From the NCBI RefSeq assembly GCF_029227915.1, contig NC_079877.1:2976001-3040000 (forward strand): a DNA stretch of 64,000 nucleotides. Reading direction: 5' to 3'. This document shows, one piece after another, positions 21,855 to 35,945 of the stretch. A model generated the notes under the pieces. The model made no database searches and was not told the origin of the DNA. It saw only the letters and a program-made list of their open reading frames with translations. Made by a program: the position numbers and the translations under genes. Numbering within the stretch: position 1 is the stretch's first letter; the number at the start of each line of letters is the position of its first letter. The DNA is from Hydractinia symbiolongicarpus. Its lineage: Eukaryota; Cnidaria; Hydrozoa; Anthoathecata; Hydractiniidae.

Positions 21855-24800
21855 CTGTGGGACCAATCCTAGCGGTTATCGCGCCCTGAAGAAATTGAGA
21901 CAGTTTCAAGAACTACAATTCAATGAATTTCTAACGGTATCAGTCCGTTTGAGTTACAACGGTTGAGTCACATATTCGTCCCCATATGTATTTAGGGATA
22001 TTTTTCTGATATTGCTAGGTTGTATCGCTTTTAATAGTGAAGCGATTGACTGTGGGACTTAATTGAGTTGATGTGACCTTATAAATTTGATAATTGAGCC
22101 AACTGGGCTCCAAGAATGAAACATTCTTCTTCATTTGACATGATTGCCGGAACTCAGCGATCACACTGAGCGCTGTGGTAGCGCTTCATTTAAAAATTTG
22201 AAAAAATAAGTCGTTTTTTACTGTGGGACCAATCCTAGCCGTTATCGCCCGCTGAAGAAATAAAGACAGTTTCAAAAATTCCATTTCACTGACTTTCTAA
22301 CGGTATGAGTCCGTTTCAATTACAACGGTTCCGTCACATATTCGTACCATCATGTACTTAACGATATTTTTAAAATATTACCAGGTTGCATCGCTTTTAA
22401 CAGTAAAATGATTGACAGTAGGACTTAATTGAACTGATTATTGACTTTGACCTTATGAATGTGATAAATGAGAGAATTAGACCCCAAGAAGTAACATTCT
22501 TCTTAACTCGTCATGATTGGCGGAACTCAGCGATTACACTGCACCGTGTGGTAGCGCTTCATTAAAAAATTTAGATAAATAAGTCATTTTTTACTGTGGG
22601 ACCAATCCTAGCCGTCATCGCGCGCTGAAGAAATAGAGACAGTGTCAAGAACTACATTTCAATGAATTTCTGCCGGTATCAGTCCGTTTGAGTTACAACG
22701 GTTGAGTCACATATTTGTCCCCATATGTATTTAGCGATATTATTCAGTAATTACTCGGTTGGATCGCTTTTAACAGTGAAACGATTGACTGTGGGACGTA
22801 GTTGGACTGATTCTGGACTGTGACCTTATAAATGTGATAAATGAGCCAATTGGACTCCAAGGAACAACATTCTTCTTAATTTGACATGATTACTGGAATT
22901 CAGCGATTACATTAGGCTCTGTGGTAGCGCTATATTTTAAAAATTAGATAAATCAGTCTTTTTTTACAGTGGGACCAATCCTGGCGGTTAGCACGCGCTG
23001 AATAAATAGGAACTGTTTCAAAGACTACATTTCATTTAGTTTCTGACGGTGTCAATCCGTTTCAGTTACAACGGTTGCGTCACATATTCGTACCAACATG
23101 TAATTAGCGATTTTTTTCCGATATTACTAAGTTGTATCGCTTTTAACAATGAAACGATTGACTCTGGGACATAATTGAACTGATTCTGGAGTGTGACCTT
23201 TAAATATGATTAATGAGCCAATTGGAATCCCAGGAATAACATTCTTCCTAATTTGACATGATTGCTGGAATTCAGCGATTACAACAGGCTCTGTGGTAGC
23301 GCTTTATTTAAAAATGTAGATAAATAAGTCATTTTTTACTGTGGGACCAATCCAGGCAGTTAGCACGCGCTGAAGAAATAGAGACATTCTCAAAAACTGC
23401 ATTTCAATGACTTCTTGGTGGTATTAATCCGTTTGAGTTACAACGTTTGAGTCACATATTCGTCCCCATATGTATTTAGGGATATTTTTCTGATATTGCT
23501 AGGTTGTATCGCTTTTAATAGTGAAGCGATTGACTGTGGGACTTAATTATATTGATGTGACCTTATAAATGTGTCTAATTGAGCCAACTGGACACCAAGA
23601 ATGAAACATTCTTCTTAATTTGACGTGATTGCCGGAACTCAGCGATCACACTGGGCGCTGTGGTAGCGCTTCATTTAAAAAATTGAAAAAATAAGTTGTT
23701 TTTAACTGTGGGACCAATCCTTGCCGGTATCGCGCGCTGAAGAAATTGAGAAACTTTCAAGAACTACATTTCAATGAATTTCTAACGGTATCAGTCCGTT
23801 TGAGTAACAACGGTTGCGTCACATATTCGTCCCCATATGTATTTAGGGATATTTTTCCGATAATACTAGGTTGTATCGATTTAACAGTGCAGCGATTGTC
23901 TGTTGGACTTAATAGAACTGATGTGACCTGATGAATGTGATAAGTGAGAAAATTGGTCTCCAAGAAGTATCATTCTTCTTAATTTGACATGATTGCCGAA
24001 ACTCAGCGATTAGACTGGGCTCTGTGATAGCGCTTCATTTAAAAATTAAGATAAAAAAGTCATTTTTTACTGTGGGACCAATCCTAGCCGTTATCGCGCG
24101 CTGAAGAAATTGAGACAGTTTCAAGAACTCCATTTCATTGACTTTCTAACGGTATCAGTCTGTTTCAACTACAACGGTTCCGTCTCATATTCGTACCATC
24201 ATGTACTTAACGACATTTTTCCGATATTAGCAGGTTGCATCGCTTTTAGCGGTAAAACGATTGACTGTGGAACTTAATTGAACTAAGTTTGGACTGTGAA
24301 CTTATAAATGTGATAAGTGAGCCAACTGGATTCCAAAAATAAATCATTCTTCTTAATTTGACATGATTGCCGCAACTCAGCGATTACACTGGGCGTTGTG
24401 GTAGCGCTTCATTTAAAAATTTGAATAAATAAGTCATTTTTTACTGTGGGACCAATCCTAGCCGTTATCGCGCCCTGAAGAAATTGAGACAGTTTCAAGA
24501 ACTACAATTCGATGAATTTCTAACGGTATCAGTCCGTTTGAGTTACAACGGTTGAGTCACATATTCGTCCCCATATGTATTAGGGATATTTTTCTGATAC
24601 TGCTAGGTTGTATCGCTTTTAATAGTGAAGCGATTGACTGTGGGACTTAATTGAATTGATGTGACCTTATAAATGTGTCTAATTGAGCCAACTGGACACC
24701 AAGAATGAAACATTCTTCTTAATTTGACGTGATTGCGGGAACTCAGCGATCACACTGGGCGCTGTATTAGCGCTTCATTTAAAAAATTGAAAAAATAAGT

Positions 24801-25368
24801 TGTTTTTAACTGTGGGACCAATCCTTGCCGGTATCGCGCGCTGAAGAAATTGAGACACTTTCAAGAACTACATTTCAATGAATTTCTAACGGTATCAGTC
24901 CGTTTGAGTAACAACGGTTGCGTCACATATTCGTCCCCATATGTATTTAGGGATATTTTTCCGATAATACTAGGTTGTATCGCTTTTAACAGTGCAGCGA
25001 TTGTCTGTGGGACTTAATAGAACTGATGTGACCTTATGAATGTGATAAGTGAGAAAATTGGTCTCCAAGAAGTATCATTCTTCTTAATTTGACATGATTG
25101 CCGAAACTCAGCGATTAGACTGGGCTCTGTGATAGCGCTTCATTTAAAAATTAAGATAAAAAAGTCATTTTTTACTGTGGGACCAATCCTAGCCGTTATC
25201 GCGCGCTGAAGAAATTGAGACAGTTTCAAGAACTCCATTTCATTGACTTTCTAACGGTATCAGTCTGTTTTAAATGCAACGGTTCCGTCTCATATTCGTA
25301 CCATCATGTACTTAACGACATTTTTCCGATATTAGCAGGTTGCATCGCTTTTAGCGGTAAAACGATTG

Positions 25369-25740
25369 ACTGTGTGACTTAATTGAACTGATTTATGACT
25401 TTGACCTTATAAATGTGTCAAATGGGTCAATTGGTTTCCAAGAAATAACATTCTTCTTAACTCGACATGATTGCCGGAACTCAGCCATTACACTGGACAC
25501 TGTGGTAGCGCTTCATTTAAAAATTTAGATAAATAAGTCATTATTTACTGTGGGACCAATCCTAGCCGTTATCGCCAGCTCAAGAAATTGAAAGATTTTC
25601 AAAAACTACATTTCACTGATTTTCTAACGGTGTCGTCCGATTAAGTTACAACGGTTGCGTCACATGTTCGTACCAACATGTATTTAGCAATATTTTTCTG
25701 ATACTACTAGGTGGCATCGCTTTTAACAGTTAAACGATTG
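25369..25740 (+). repeat. Linker monomer before the 2596-bp repeat
   Basis: It spans the end of one monomer and half B of the next and matches 30934-31305 (offset 5565 bp), i.e. the sequence that follows the second copy of the 2596-bp repeat. It therefore borders the repeat on both sides. Confidence 0.7.
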
Positions 25741-28336
25741 ACTGTGGGACTTAATTGAACTGATTCTGGACTGTGATCTTATAAATGTGATAAATGAGAC
25801 AATTGGACTCCAAGGAAAAACATTCTTCTTAATTTGACATGATTGCTGTAACTCAGCGATTATACTGGGCGCTGTGGTAGCGCTTCATTTAAGAATTTAA
25901 AAAAATAAGTCGTTTTTTACTGTGGGACCAGTCCTAGCCGTTATCGCCCGCTGAAGAAATAGAGACAGTGTCAAAAATTCCATTTCACTGACTTTCTAAC
26001 GGTATCAGTTCGATTCAATTGCAACTGTTCCGTCACATGTTCGTACCATCATGTACTTAAAGATATTTTTAAAATATTACCAGGTTGCATCGCTTTTAAC
26101 AGTAAAATGATTGACAGTAGGACTTAATTGAACTGATTATTGACTTTGACCTTATGAATGTGATAAATGAGAGAATTAGACCCCAAGAAGTAACATTCTT
26201 CTTAACTCGACATGATTGGCGGAACTCAGCGATTACACTGCACCGTGTGGTAGCGCTTCATTAAAAAATTTAGATAAATAAGTCATTTTTTACTGTGGGA
26301 CCAATCCTAGCCGTCATCGAACGCGGAAGAAATAGAGACAGTGTCAAGAACTACATTTCAATGAATTTCTACCGGTATCAGTCCGTTTGAGTTACAACGG
26401 TTGAGTCACATATTCGTCCCCATATGTATTTAGCGATATTATTCAGTAATTACTCGGTTGGATCGCTTTTAACAGTGAAACGATTGACTGTGGGACGTAG
26501 TTGAACTGATTCTGGACTGTGACCTTATAAATGTGATAAATGAGCCAATTGGACTGCAAGGAATAACATTCTTCTTAATTTGACATGATTGCTGGAATTC
26601 AGCGATTACATTAGGCTCTGTGGTAGCGCTATATTTTAAAAGTTAGATAAATCAGTCTTTTTTTACAGTGGGACCAATCCTGGCGGTTAGCACGCGCTGA
26701 ATAAATAGGAACTGTTTCAAAGACTACACTTCATTTAGTTTCTGACGGTGTCAATCCGTTTCAGTTACAACGGTTGCGTCACATATTCGTACCAACATGT
26801 AATTAGCGATTTTTTTCCGATATTACTAAGTTGTATCGCTTTTAACAATGAAACGATTGACCCTGGGACATAATTGAACTGATTCTGGAGTGTGAACTTT
26901 AAATATGATTAATGAGCCAATTGGAATCCCAGGAATAACATTCTTCTTAATTTGACATGATTGCTGGAATTCAGCGATTACAACAGGCTCTGTGGTAGCG
27001 CTTTATTTAAAAATGTAGATAAATAAGTCATTTTTTACTGTGGGACCAATCCAGGCAATTAGCACGCGCTGAAGAAATAGACACATTCTCAAAAACTACA
27101 TTTCAATGACTTCTTGGTGGTATTAATCCCTTTGAGTTACAACGGTTGCGTCACATATTCGTACCAACATGTATTAAGTTATATTTTTCCGATACTACTA
27201 AGTTATACCGCTTTTAACAGTGACACGATTGACTGTGGAACTTAATTGAACTAAGTTTGGACTGTGAACTTATAAATGTGATAAGTGAGCCAACTGGATT
27301 CCAAGAATAAATCATTCTTCTTAATTTGACATGATTGCCGCAACTCAGCGATTACACTGGGCGTTGTGGTAGCGCTTCATTTAAAAATTTGAATAAATAA
27401 GTCATTTTTTACTGTGGGACCAATCCTAGCCGTTATCGCGCGCTGAAGAAATTGAGACAGTTCCAAGAACTACAATTCGATGAATTTCTAACGGTATCAG
27501 TCCGTTTGAGTTACAACGGTTGAGTCACATATTCGTCCCCATATGTTTTTAGGGATATTTTTCTGATATTGCTAGGTTGTATCGCTTTTAATAGTTAAGC
27601 GATTGACTGTGGGACTTAATTGGATTGATGTGACCTTATAAATGTGTCTAATTGAGCCAACTGGACACCAAGAATGAAACATTCTTCTTAATTTGACGTG
27701 ATTGCCGGAACTCAGCGATCACACTGGGCGCTGTGGTAGCGCTTCATTTAAAAAATTAAAAAATAAGTTGTTTTTAACTGTGGGACCAATCCTTGCCGGT
27801 ATCGCGCGCTGAAGAAATTGAGACACTTTCAAGAACTACATTTCAATGAATTTCTAACGATATCAGTCCGTTTGAGTAACAACGGTTGCGTCACATATTC
27901 GTCCCCATATGTATTTAGGGATATTTTTCCGATAACACTAGGTTGTATCGCTTTTAACAGTGCAGCGATTGACTGTGGGACTTAATAGAACTGATGTGAC
28001 CTTATGAATGTGATAAGTGAGAAAATTGGTCTCCAAGAAGTATTATTCTTCTTAATTTGAGATGATTGCTGAAACTCAGCGGTTAGACTGGGCTCTGTGA
28101 TAGCGCTTCATTTAAAAATTAAGATAAAAAAGTCATTTTTTACTGTGGGACCAATCCTAGCCGTTATCGCGCGCTGAAGAAATTGAGACAGTTTCAAGAA
28201 CTCCATTTCATTGACTTTCTAACGGTATCAGTCTGTTTCAACTACAACGGTTCCGTCTCATATTCGTACCATCATGTACTTAACGACATTTTTCCGATAT
28301 TAGCAGGTTGCATCGCTTTTAGCGGTAAAACGATTG
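25741..28336 (+). repeat. 2596-bp seven-monomer repeat, copy 1
   Basis: Seven monomers (phase points 25920, 26293, 26666, 27038, 27412, 27778, 28143) recur at a constant offset of 2596-2597 bp. Markers of both copies: CAGTCCTAGCC, TTCGATTCAATTGCAACTG, CATCGAACGC, TTTCTACCGG and CCAGGCAATTAGC. The order of monomer types is the same as in the 5903-bp-offset block (15953-19465) but shortened, so this repeat probably arose from that block by a further exchange. Confidence 0.85.
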
Positions 28337-30932
28337 ACTGTGTGACTTAATTGAACTGATTCTGGACTGTGATCTTATAAATGTGATAAATGAGACAATT
28401 GGACTCCAAGGAAAAACATTCTTCTTAATTTGACATGATTGCTGTAACTCAGCGATTATACTGGGCGCTGTGGTAGCGCTTCATTTAAGAATTTGAAAAA
28501 ATAAGTCGTTTTTTACTGTGGGACCAGTCCTAGCCGTTATCGCCCGCTGAAGAAATAGAGACAGTTTCAAAAATTCCATTTCACTGACTTTCTAACGGTA
28601 TCAGTTCGATTCAATTGCAACTGTTCCGTCACATATTCGTACCATCATGTACTTAAAGATATTTTTAAAACATTACCAGGTTGCATCGCTTTTAACAGTA
28701 AAATGATTGACAGTAGGACTTAATTGAACTGATTATTGACTTTGACCTTATGAATGTGATAAATGAGAGAATTAGACCCCAAGAAGTAACATTCTTCTTA
28801 ACTTGACATGATTGGCGGAACTCAGCGATTACACTGCACCGTGTGGTAGCGCTTCATTAAAAAATTTAGATAAATAAGTCATTTTTTACTGTGGGACCAA
28901 TCCTAGCCGTCATCGAACGCTGAAGAAATAGAGACAGTGTCAAGAACTACATTTCAATGAATTTCTACCGGTATCAGTCCGTTTGAGTTACAACGGTTGA
29001 CTCACATATTCGTCCCCATATGTATTTAGCGATATTATTCAGTAATTACTCGGTTGGATCGCTTTTAACAGTGAAACGATTGACTGTGGGACGTAGTTGA
29101 ACTGATTCTGGACTGTGACCTTATAAATGTGATAAATGAGCCAATTGGACTGCAAGGAATAACATTCTTCTTAATTTGACATGATTGCTGGAATTCAGCG
29201 ATTACATTAGGCTCTGTGGTAGCGCTATATTTTAAAAGTTAGATAAATCAGTCTTTTTCTACAGTGGGACCAATCCTGGCGGTTAGCACGCGCTGAATAA
29301 ATAGGAACTGTTTCAAAGACTACATTTCATTTAGTTTCTGACGGTGTCAATCCGTTTCAGTTACAACGGTTGCGTCACATATTCGTACCAACATGTAATT
29401 AGCGATTTTTTTCCGATATTACTAAGTTGTATCGCTTTTAACAATGAAACGATTGACCCTGGGACATAATTGAACTGATTCTGGAGTGTGAACTTTAAAT
29501 ATGATTAATGAGGCAATTGGAATCCCAGGAATAACATTCTTCTTAATTTGACATGATTGCTGGAATTCAGCGATTACAACAGGCTCTGTGGTAGCGCTTT
29601 ATTTAAAAATGTAGATAAATAAGTCATTTTTTACTGTGGGACCAATCCAGGCAATTAGCACGCGCTGAAGAAATAGACACATTCTCAAAAACTACATTTC
29701 AATGACTTCTTGGTGGTATTAATCCCTTTGAGTTACAACGGTTGCGTCACATATTCGTACCAACATGTATTAAGTTATATTTTTCCGATACTACTAAGTT
29801 ATACCGCTTTTAACAGTGACACGATTGACTGTGGAACTTAATTGAACTAAGTTTGGACTGTGAACTTATAAATGTGATAAGTGACCCAACTGGATTCCAA
29901 GAATAAATCATTCTTCTTAATTTGACATGATTGCCGCAACTCAGCGATTACACTGGGCGTTGTGGTAGCGCTTCATTTAAAAATTTGAATAAATAAGTCA
30001 TTTTTTACTGTGGGACCAATCCTAGCCGTTATCGCGCGCTGAAGAAATTGAGACAGTTCCAAGAACTACAATTCGATGAATTTCTAACGGTATCAGTCCG
30101 TTTGAGTTACAACGGTTGAGTCACATATTCGTCCCCATATGTTTTTAGGGATATTTTTCTGATATTGCTAGGTTGTATCGCTTTCAATAGTTAAGCGATT
30201 GACTGTGGGACTTAATTGGATTGATGTGACCATATAAATGTGTCTAATTGAGCCAACTGGACACCAAGAATGAAACATTCTTCTTAATTTGACGTGATTG
30301 CCGGAACTCAGCGATCACACTGGGCGCTGTGGTAGCGCTTCATTTAAAAAATTAAAAAAATAAGTTGTTTTTAACTGTGGGACCAATCCTTGCCGGTATC
30401 GCGCGCTGAAGAAATTGAGACACTTTCAAGAACTACATTTCAATGAATTTCTAACGGTATCAGTCCGTTTGAGTAACAACGGTTGCGTCACATATTCGTC
30501 CCCATATGTATTTAGGGATATTTTTCCGATAACACTAGGTTGTATCGCTTTTAACAGTGCAGCGATTGACTGTGGGACTTAATAGAACTGATGTGACCTT
30601 ATGAATGTGATAAGTGAGAAAATTGGTCTCCAAGAAGTATTATTCTTCTTAATTTGACATGATTGCCGAAACTCAGCGATTAGACTGGGCTCTGTGATAG
30701 CGCTTCATTTAAAAATTAAGATAAAAAAGTCATTTTTTACTGTGGGACCAATCCTAGCCGTTATCGCGCGCTGAAGAAATTGAGACAGTTTCAAGAACTC
30801 CATTTCATTGACTTTCTAACGGTATCAGTCTGTTTCAACTACAACGGTTCCGTCTCATATTCGTACCATCATGTACTTAACGACATTTTTCCGATATTAG
30901 CAGGTTGCATCGCTTTTAGCGGTAAAACGATT
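28337..30932 (+). repeat. 2596-bp seven-monomer repeat, copy 2
   Basis: Second copy (28516, 28889, 29262, 29634, 30008, 30375, 30740), aligned without large gaps to copy 1. Differences are single bases, for example CATCGAACGCTG against CATCGAACGCGG, GAGGCAATTGG against GAGCCAATTGG, and TTTTTCTACAG against TTTTTTTACAG. Confidence 0.85.
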
Positions 30933-31484
30933 GACTGTGTGACTTAATTGAACTGATTTTCGACTTTGACCTTATAAATGTGATAAATGGGCCAATTGGT
31001 TTCTAAGAAATAACATTCTTCTTAACTCGACATGATTGCCGGAACTCAGCCATTACACTGGACACTGTGGTAGCGCTTCATTTAAAAATTTAGATAAATA
31101 AGTCATTATTTACTGTGGGACCAATCCTAGCCGTTATCGCCAGCTCAAGAAATTGAGAGATTTTCAAAAACTACATTTCACTGATTTTCTAACGGTGTCG
31201 TCCGATTAAGTTACAACGGTTGCGTCACATGTTCGTACCAACATGTATTTAGCAATATTTTTCTGATACTACTAGGTGGCATCGCTTTTAACAGTTAAAC
31301 TATTGACTGTGGGACTTAATTGAACTGATTCTGGACTGTGATCTTATAAATGTGATAAATGAGACAATTGGACTCCAAGGAAAAACATTCTTCTTAATTT
31401 GACATGATTGCTGTAACTCAGCGATTATACTGGGCGCTGTGGTAGCGCTTTACTTAAAAAATTAGATAAGTAAGGTATTTTTTA

Positions 31485-34400
31485 TTGTGGGACCAATCCT
31501 AGCCGTTATTGCGCGCTTAATAAATAGGAACAGTTTTAAAAACTAAATTTCATTGACTTTCTAACAGTATCAGTCCGTTTCAGTTACAACAGTTAAGTCA
31601 CATATTCGTCCCCAAATGTATTTAGGGATATTTTTCTGATATTGCTAGGTTGTATCGCTTTTAATAGTGAAGCGATTGACTGTGGGACTTAATTGAGTTG
31701 ATGTGACCTTATAAATTTGATAATTGAGCCAACTGGGCTCCAAGAATGAATCATTCTTCTTCATTTGACATGATTGCCGGAACTCAGCGATCACACTGAG
31801 CGCTGTGGTAGCGCTTCATTTAAAAATTTGAAAAAATAAGTCGTTTTTTACTCTGGGACCAATCCTAGCCGTTTTTGCGCGCTGAAGAAATTGAGACAGT
31901 TTCAAGAACTACATTTCAATGAATTTCTAACGGTATCAGTCCGTTTGAGTTACAACGGTTGCGTCACATATTCGTCCCCATATGTATTTAGGGATATTTT
32001 TCTGATATTACTAGGTTGCATCGCTTTTAACAGTGAAACGATTGACTGTGGGACTTAATTGAACTAAATTTGGACTGTCACCTTATAAATGTGATAAGTG
32101 AGCCAACTAGACTCCCACAAATAACATTCCTTTTAATTTGACATGATTGCTGGAATTCAACGATTACAATAGGCGCTGTGGTAGCGTTTCATTTAAAAAC
32201 TTAGATAAATACGTCATAATTACTCTAGGACCAATCCTAGCCGTTATCGCGCGCTGAAGAAAGAGAGGCAGTTTCAAAAACTACATTTCACTGACTTTCT
32301 AGCGGTATCAATAGGTTTGAGTTACAACGGTTGCGTCACATATTCGTTCCAACATGTAATTAGCGATTTTTTTCCGATATTACTAAGTTGTATCGCTTTT
32401 AACAATGAAACGATTGACTCTGGGACTTAATTGAACTGATTCTGGAGTGTGACCTTTAAATGTGATAAATGAGCCAATTAGAATCCAAGGAATAACATTT
32501 TTTCTAATTTGACATGATTGCTGGAATTCAACGATTACAATGGGCGCTGTTGTAACGCTTCATTTAAAAATTTAGATAAATAAGTCATATTTACTGTGGG
32601 ACCAATCCTGACCGTTAGCACGCGCTGAATAAACAAGAGCAGTTTCAAAAACTACATTTCACTGACTTTCCAGCGGTATCAGTCCGTTTGAAACACAACG
32701 GTTGGGTCACATGCTCGTCCCCACATGTATTTAAGGATGTTTTTCTGATATTACTAGGTTGTATCGCTTTTAACAGTGAAAAGATTGAATGTGGCAGTTA
32801 AATGAACTGATTTTGGACTGTGACCTTATAAATGTGATAAATGAGCCAATTGGACTCCCACAAATAACATTCCTTTTAATTTGACATGATTGCTGGAATT
32901 CAACGATTACAATGGGCGCTGTGGTAGTGCTTCATTTAAAAACTTAGATCAATAAGTCATTCTCTACCGTGGGACCAATCCTAGCCTTTATCGCGCGCAG
33001 AAGAAATGGCGACAGTTTGAAAAACTATATTTCATTGACTTTCTATCGGTGTCGGTCCGTTTGAGTTACAACGGTTGGGTCACATATTCGCACCAACATG
33101 TATTTAGCGATATCTTTCCGCTATTACTAGGTTCCATCGCTGTTAACAGTGAAACGATTGACTATGGGACTTAATTGAACTGATTGTGCACTGTGACCTT
33201 ATAAATGTGATAAGTCAGCCAACTGGACCCCAAGAAAAAACATTATTCTTAATTTGACATGATTGCCGGAACTTGGTGATTACACTGGGTGCTGTGGTAG
33301 CGCTTCATTAAAAAATTTAAATAAAAAAGTCATTCTTTACTCTGAGACGAATCCTAGCCGTTATCACCGGCTGAAGAAATAGCGACAGTTTCAAAAACTA
33401 CATTTCATTGACTTCTTGGCGGTACCAGTCCGTTTGAGTTACAACAGTTGCGTCACATATTCGTACCAACATGTATTTAGCGATACTTTTCCGTTATTAC
33501 AAGGTTGCATCGCTTTTAAAAGTGAAACGATTGACTGTGTGATTTAATTGAACTGATTTTGCACTGTGACCTTATAAATGTGATAATTCAGCCAACTGGA
33601 CCCCAAGAAATATCATTATTCTTAATTTGACATGACTGCCGGAACTTGGTGATTACACTGGGTGCTGTGGTAGCGCTTCATTAAAAAATTTATATAAAAA
33701 AGTCATTCTTTACTCTGGCACGAATCCTAGCCGCCATCGCCCGCTGAAGAAATAGCGACAGTTTCAAAAACTACATTTCATTAACTTTCTAACGGTATCA
33801 ATCCGCCTCGGTTACAACGGTTGCGTCACATATTCGTACCAACTTGTATTTAGCGACATTTTTCTCATATTACTAGGTTGCATCGATTTTAACAGTGAAA
33901 CGATTGACTGTGGGACTTAATTGAACTATATTTGGACTGTCACCTTATATATGTGATAAGTGAGCAAACTGGACCCCAATAAATAACATTCTTCTTAACT
34001 TGACATGATTTCCGGAACTCGGCGATTACACTGGGTGCTGTGGTAGCACTTCATTTAAGAACTTAAATAAGAAAGTCATTTTTAGCGTGGGACAAATCCT
34101 AGTCGTCATCGCGCGCTGAAGAAATAGAGACAGTTTCAAGAACTTCATTTCATTGACTTCTTGGCGGTATCAATCCGTTTGAGTTACAACGGTTGCGTCA
34201 CATATCCGTACCAACATGTATTTAGCGATAATTTTCCGCTATTACTAAGTTGTATCGCTTTTAACAGTGAAACGATTGACTGTGGGACTGAATTGAGCTG
34301 ATTTTGGACTGTCACCTTATAAATGTGATAATTGAGCCAATTGGTCTTCAAGGAATGACATTTTTCTTAATTTGACATGTTTGCTGAAATTCAGCGATTG

Positions 34401-35573
34401 CACTAGGCGCTGTGGTAGCGCTTCATTTAAAAATTAGGATAAATAAGTCATTCTTTACTCTGAGACGAATCCTAGCCGTTATCGCCCGCTGAAGAAATGG
34501 AGACAGCTTCAAAAACTACAATTCATTGACTTTCTAACGGTATCAGTCCGTTTGAATTACAACGGTTGCGTCACATATTCGTCCTCAAATGCATTTAGGG
34601 ATGTTTTTCTGATATTACTAGGTTGCATCGCTTTTAACAGTGAAACGATTGACTATGGACTTAATTGAGCTAAATTTGGATTGTCACCTTATAAATGTGA
34701 TAAGTGAGCCAACTTGACCCCAAGAAATAACATTATTCTTAATTTGACATGATTGCCGGAACTCGGTGATCACACTGGGCGCTGTGGTAGCGCTTCATTT
34801 AAAAGTTCAAATAAAAAAGTCATTTTTTACCACGGGACCAATCCTAGCCTTTATCGCGTGCTGAAGAAATAGTGGCAGTTTCAAAAACTACATTTCATTG
34901 ACTTTCTAACGGTGTCAGTCCGTTTGAGTCACAACGCTTTTGTCACATATTCGTCCCCAAATGTATTTGGGGATATTTTTCTGATATTACTAGGTTGTAT
35001 TGCTTGTAACAATGAAAGGATTGACTGTGGCACTTAAATGAACTGATTTTGGACTGTGACCTGATAAATGTGATAAATGAGGCAATTGGAACCCAAGAAA
35101 TAACATTCTTCTTAATTTGACGTGATTGCCGGAACTCAGCGATTACAATGGGCGCTGTGGCAGCGCTTCATTAAAACATTTAGATAAATAAGTCATATTT
35201 ACTGTGGGACCTATTCTGGCCGTTAACACGCGCTGAATAAGTAGGAAAAGTTTCAAAAACTACACTTCATTGACTTTCTAGCGGTATCAATCCGTTTGAG
35301 TGACAACGGTTGCGTCACATATTCGTACCAACATGTATTTAGCGATATTTTTCCGCTATTACTAGGTTGCATCGCCTTTAACAGTGAAACGAGTGACTGT
35401 GGGACTTAATTAAACTGACTTTGGACTGTGACCTTATAAATGTGATAAATGAGCTAATTCGTCTTCAAGGAATAACATTCTTCTTAATTTTACATGATTG
35501 CTGGAATTCAACGATTACAATGGGCGCTGTGGTAGCGCTTCATTAAAAAATTTAGATAAATAAGTCATATTTA
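31485..35573 (+). repeat. Seam of divergent monomers, no clear higher-order repeat
   Basis: Phase points are 31485, 31851, 32223, 32594, 32967, 33340, 33713, 34085, 34458, 34830, 35202, 35574. Monomers have the normal 366-373-bp length but carry many private changes (TACCGTGGGACC at 32967, TAGCGTGGGACAAATCC at 34085, CCACGGGACC at 34830). The first has a domain I-like left part (GCGCGCTTAATAAATAGG) and a right part of domain II type. The only local tandem I see is a pair around 33150-33730 sharing GGTGATTACACTGGGTGC and CATTATTCTTAATTTG. This looks like the border between two domains that were homogenised separately. Confidence 0.8.
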
Positions 35574-35945
35574 CTGTGGGGCCAATCCTGGCCGTTAGCA
35601 CGCGCTTAATAAACAGGAACAGTTTCAAAAACTACATTTCAATGAATTTCTAACTGTATCAGTCCGTTTGAGTTACAACGGTTGCGTCACATATTCGTCC
35701 CCAAATGTATTTAGGGATGTTTTTTTGATATCACTAGGTTGTATCGCTTTTAACAGTGAAGCGATTGACTGTGGCACTTAAATGAACTGATTTTGGACTG
35801 TGACCTTATAAATTTGATAAATGAGGCAATTGGACTCCCACAAATAACATTCCTCTTAATTTGATATGATTGTTGGAATTCAACGATTACAATGGGCGCT
35901 GTGGTAGCGCTTCATTAAAAAATTTAGATAAATAAGTCATATTTA

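Larger units (their letters stand above)
15579..31484 (+). repeat. Domain II: CATATG-type subfamily
   Basis: Many monomers here read CGTCCCCATATGTATTTAGG in half B, creating a CATATG site, and carry an 8-bp deletion in half A (GAATTGATGTGACC in place of GAACTGATTTTGGACTGTGACC split by TTTGGACT). These monomers are 364-367 bp long. Phase points: 15579, 15953, 16319, 16691, 17064, 17436, 17803, 18167, 18541, 18908, 19272, 19646, 20013, 20378, 20745, 21110, 21483, 21855, 22221, 22594, 22967, 23339, 23706, 24070, 24444, 24810, 25175, 25548, 25920, 26293, 26666, 27038, 27412, 27778, 28143, 28516, 28889, 29262, 29634, 30008, 30375, 30740, 31113, 31485. No gene is present. Confidence 0.9.
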
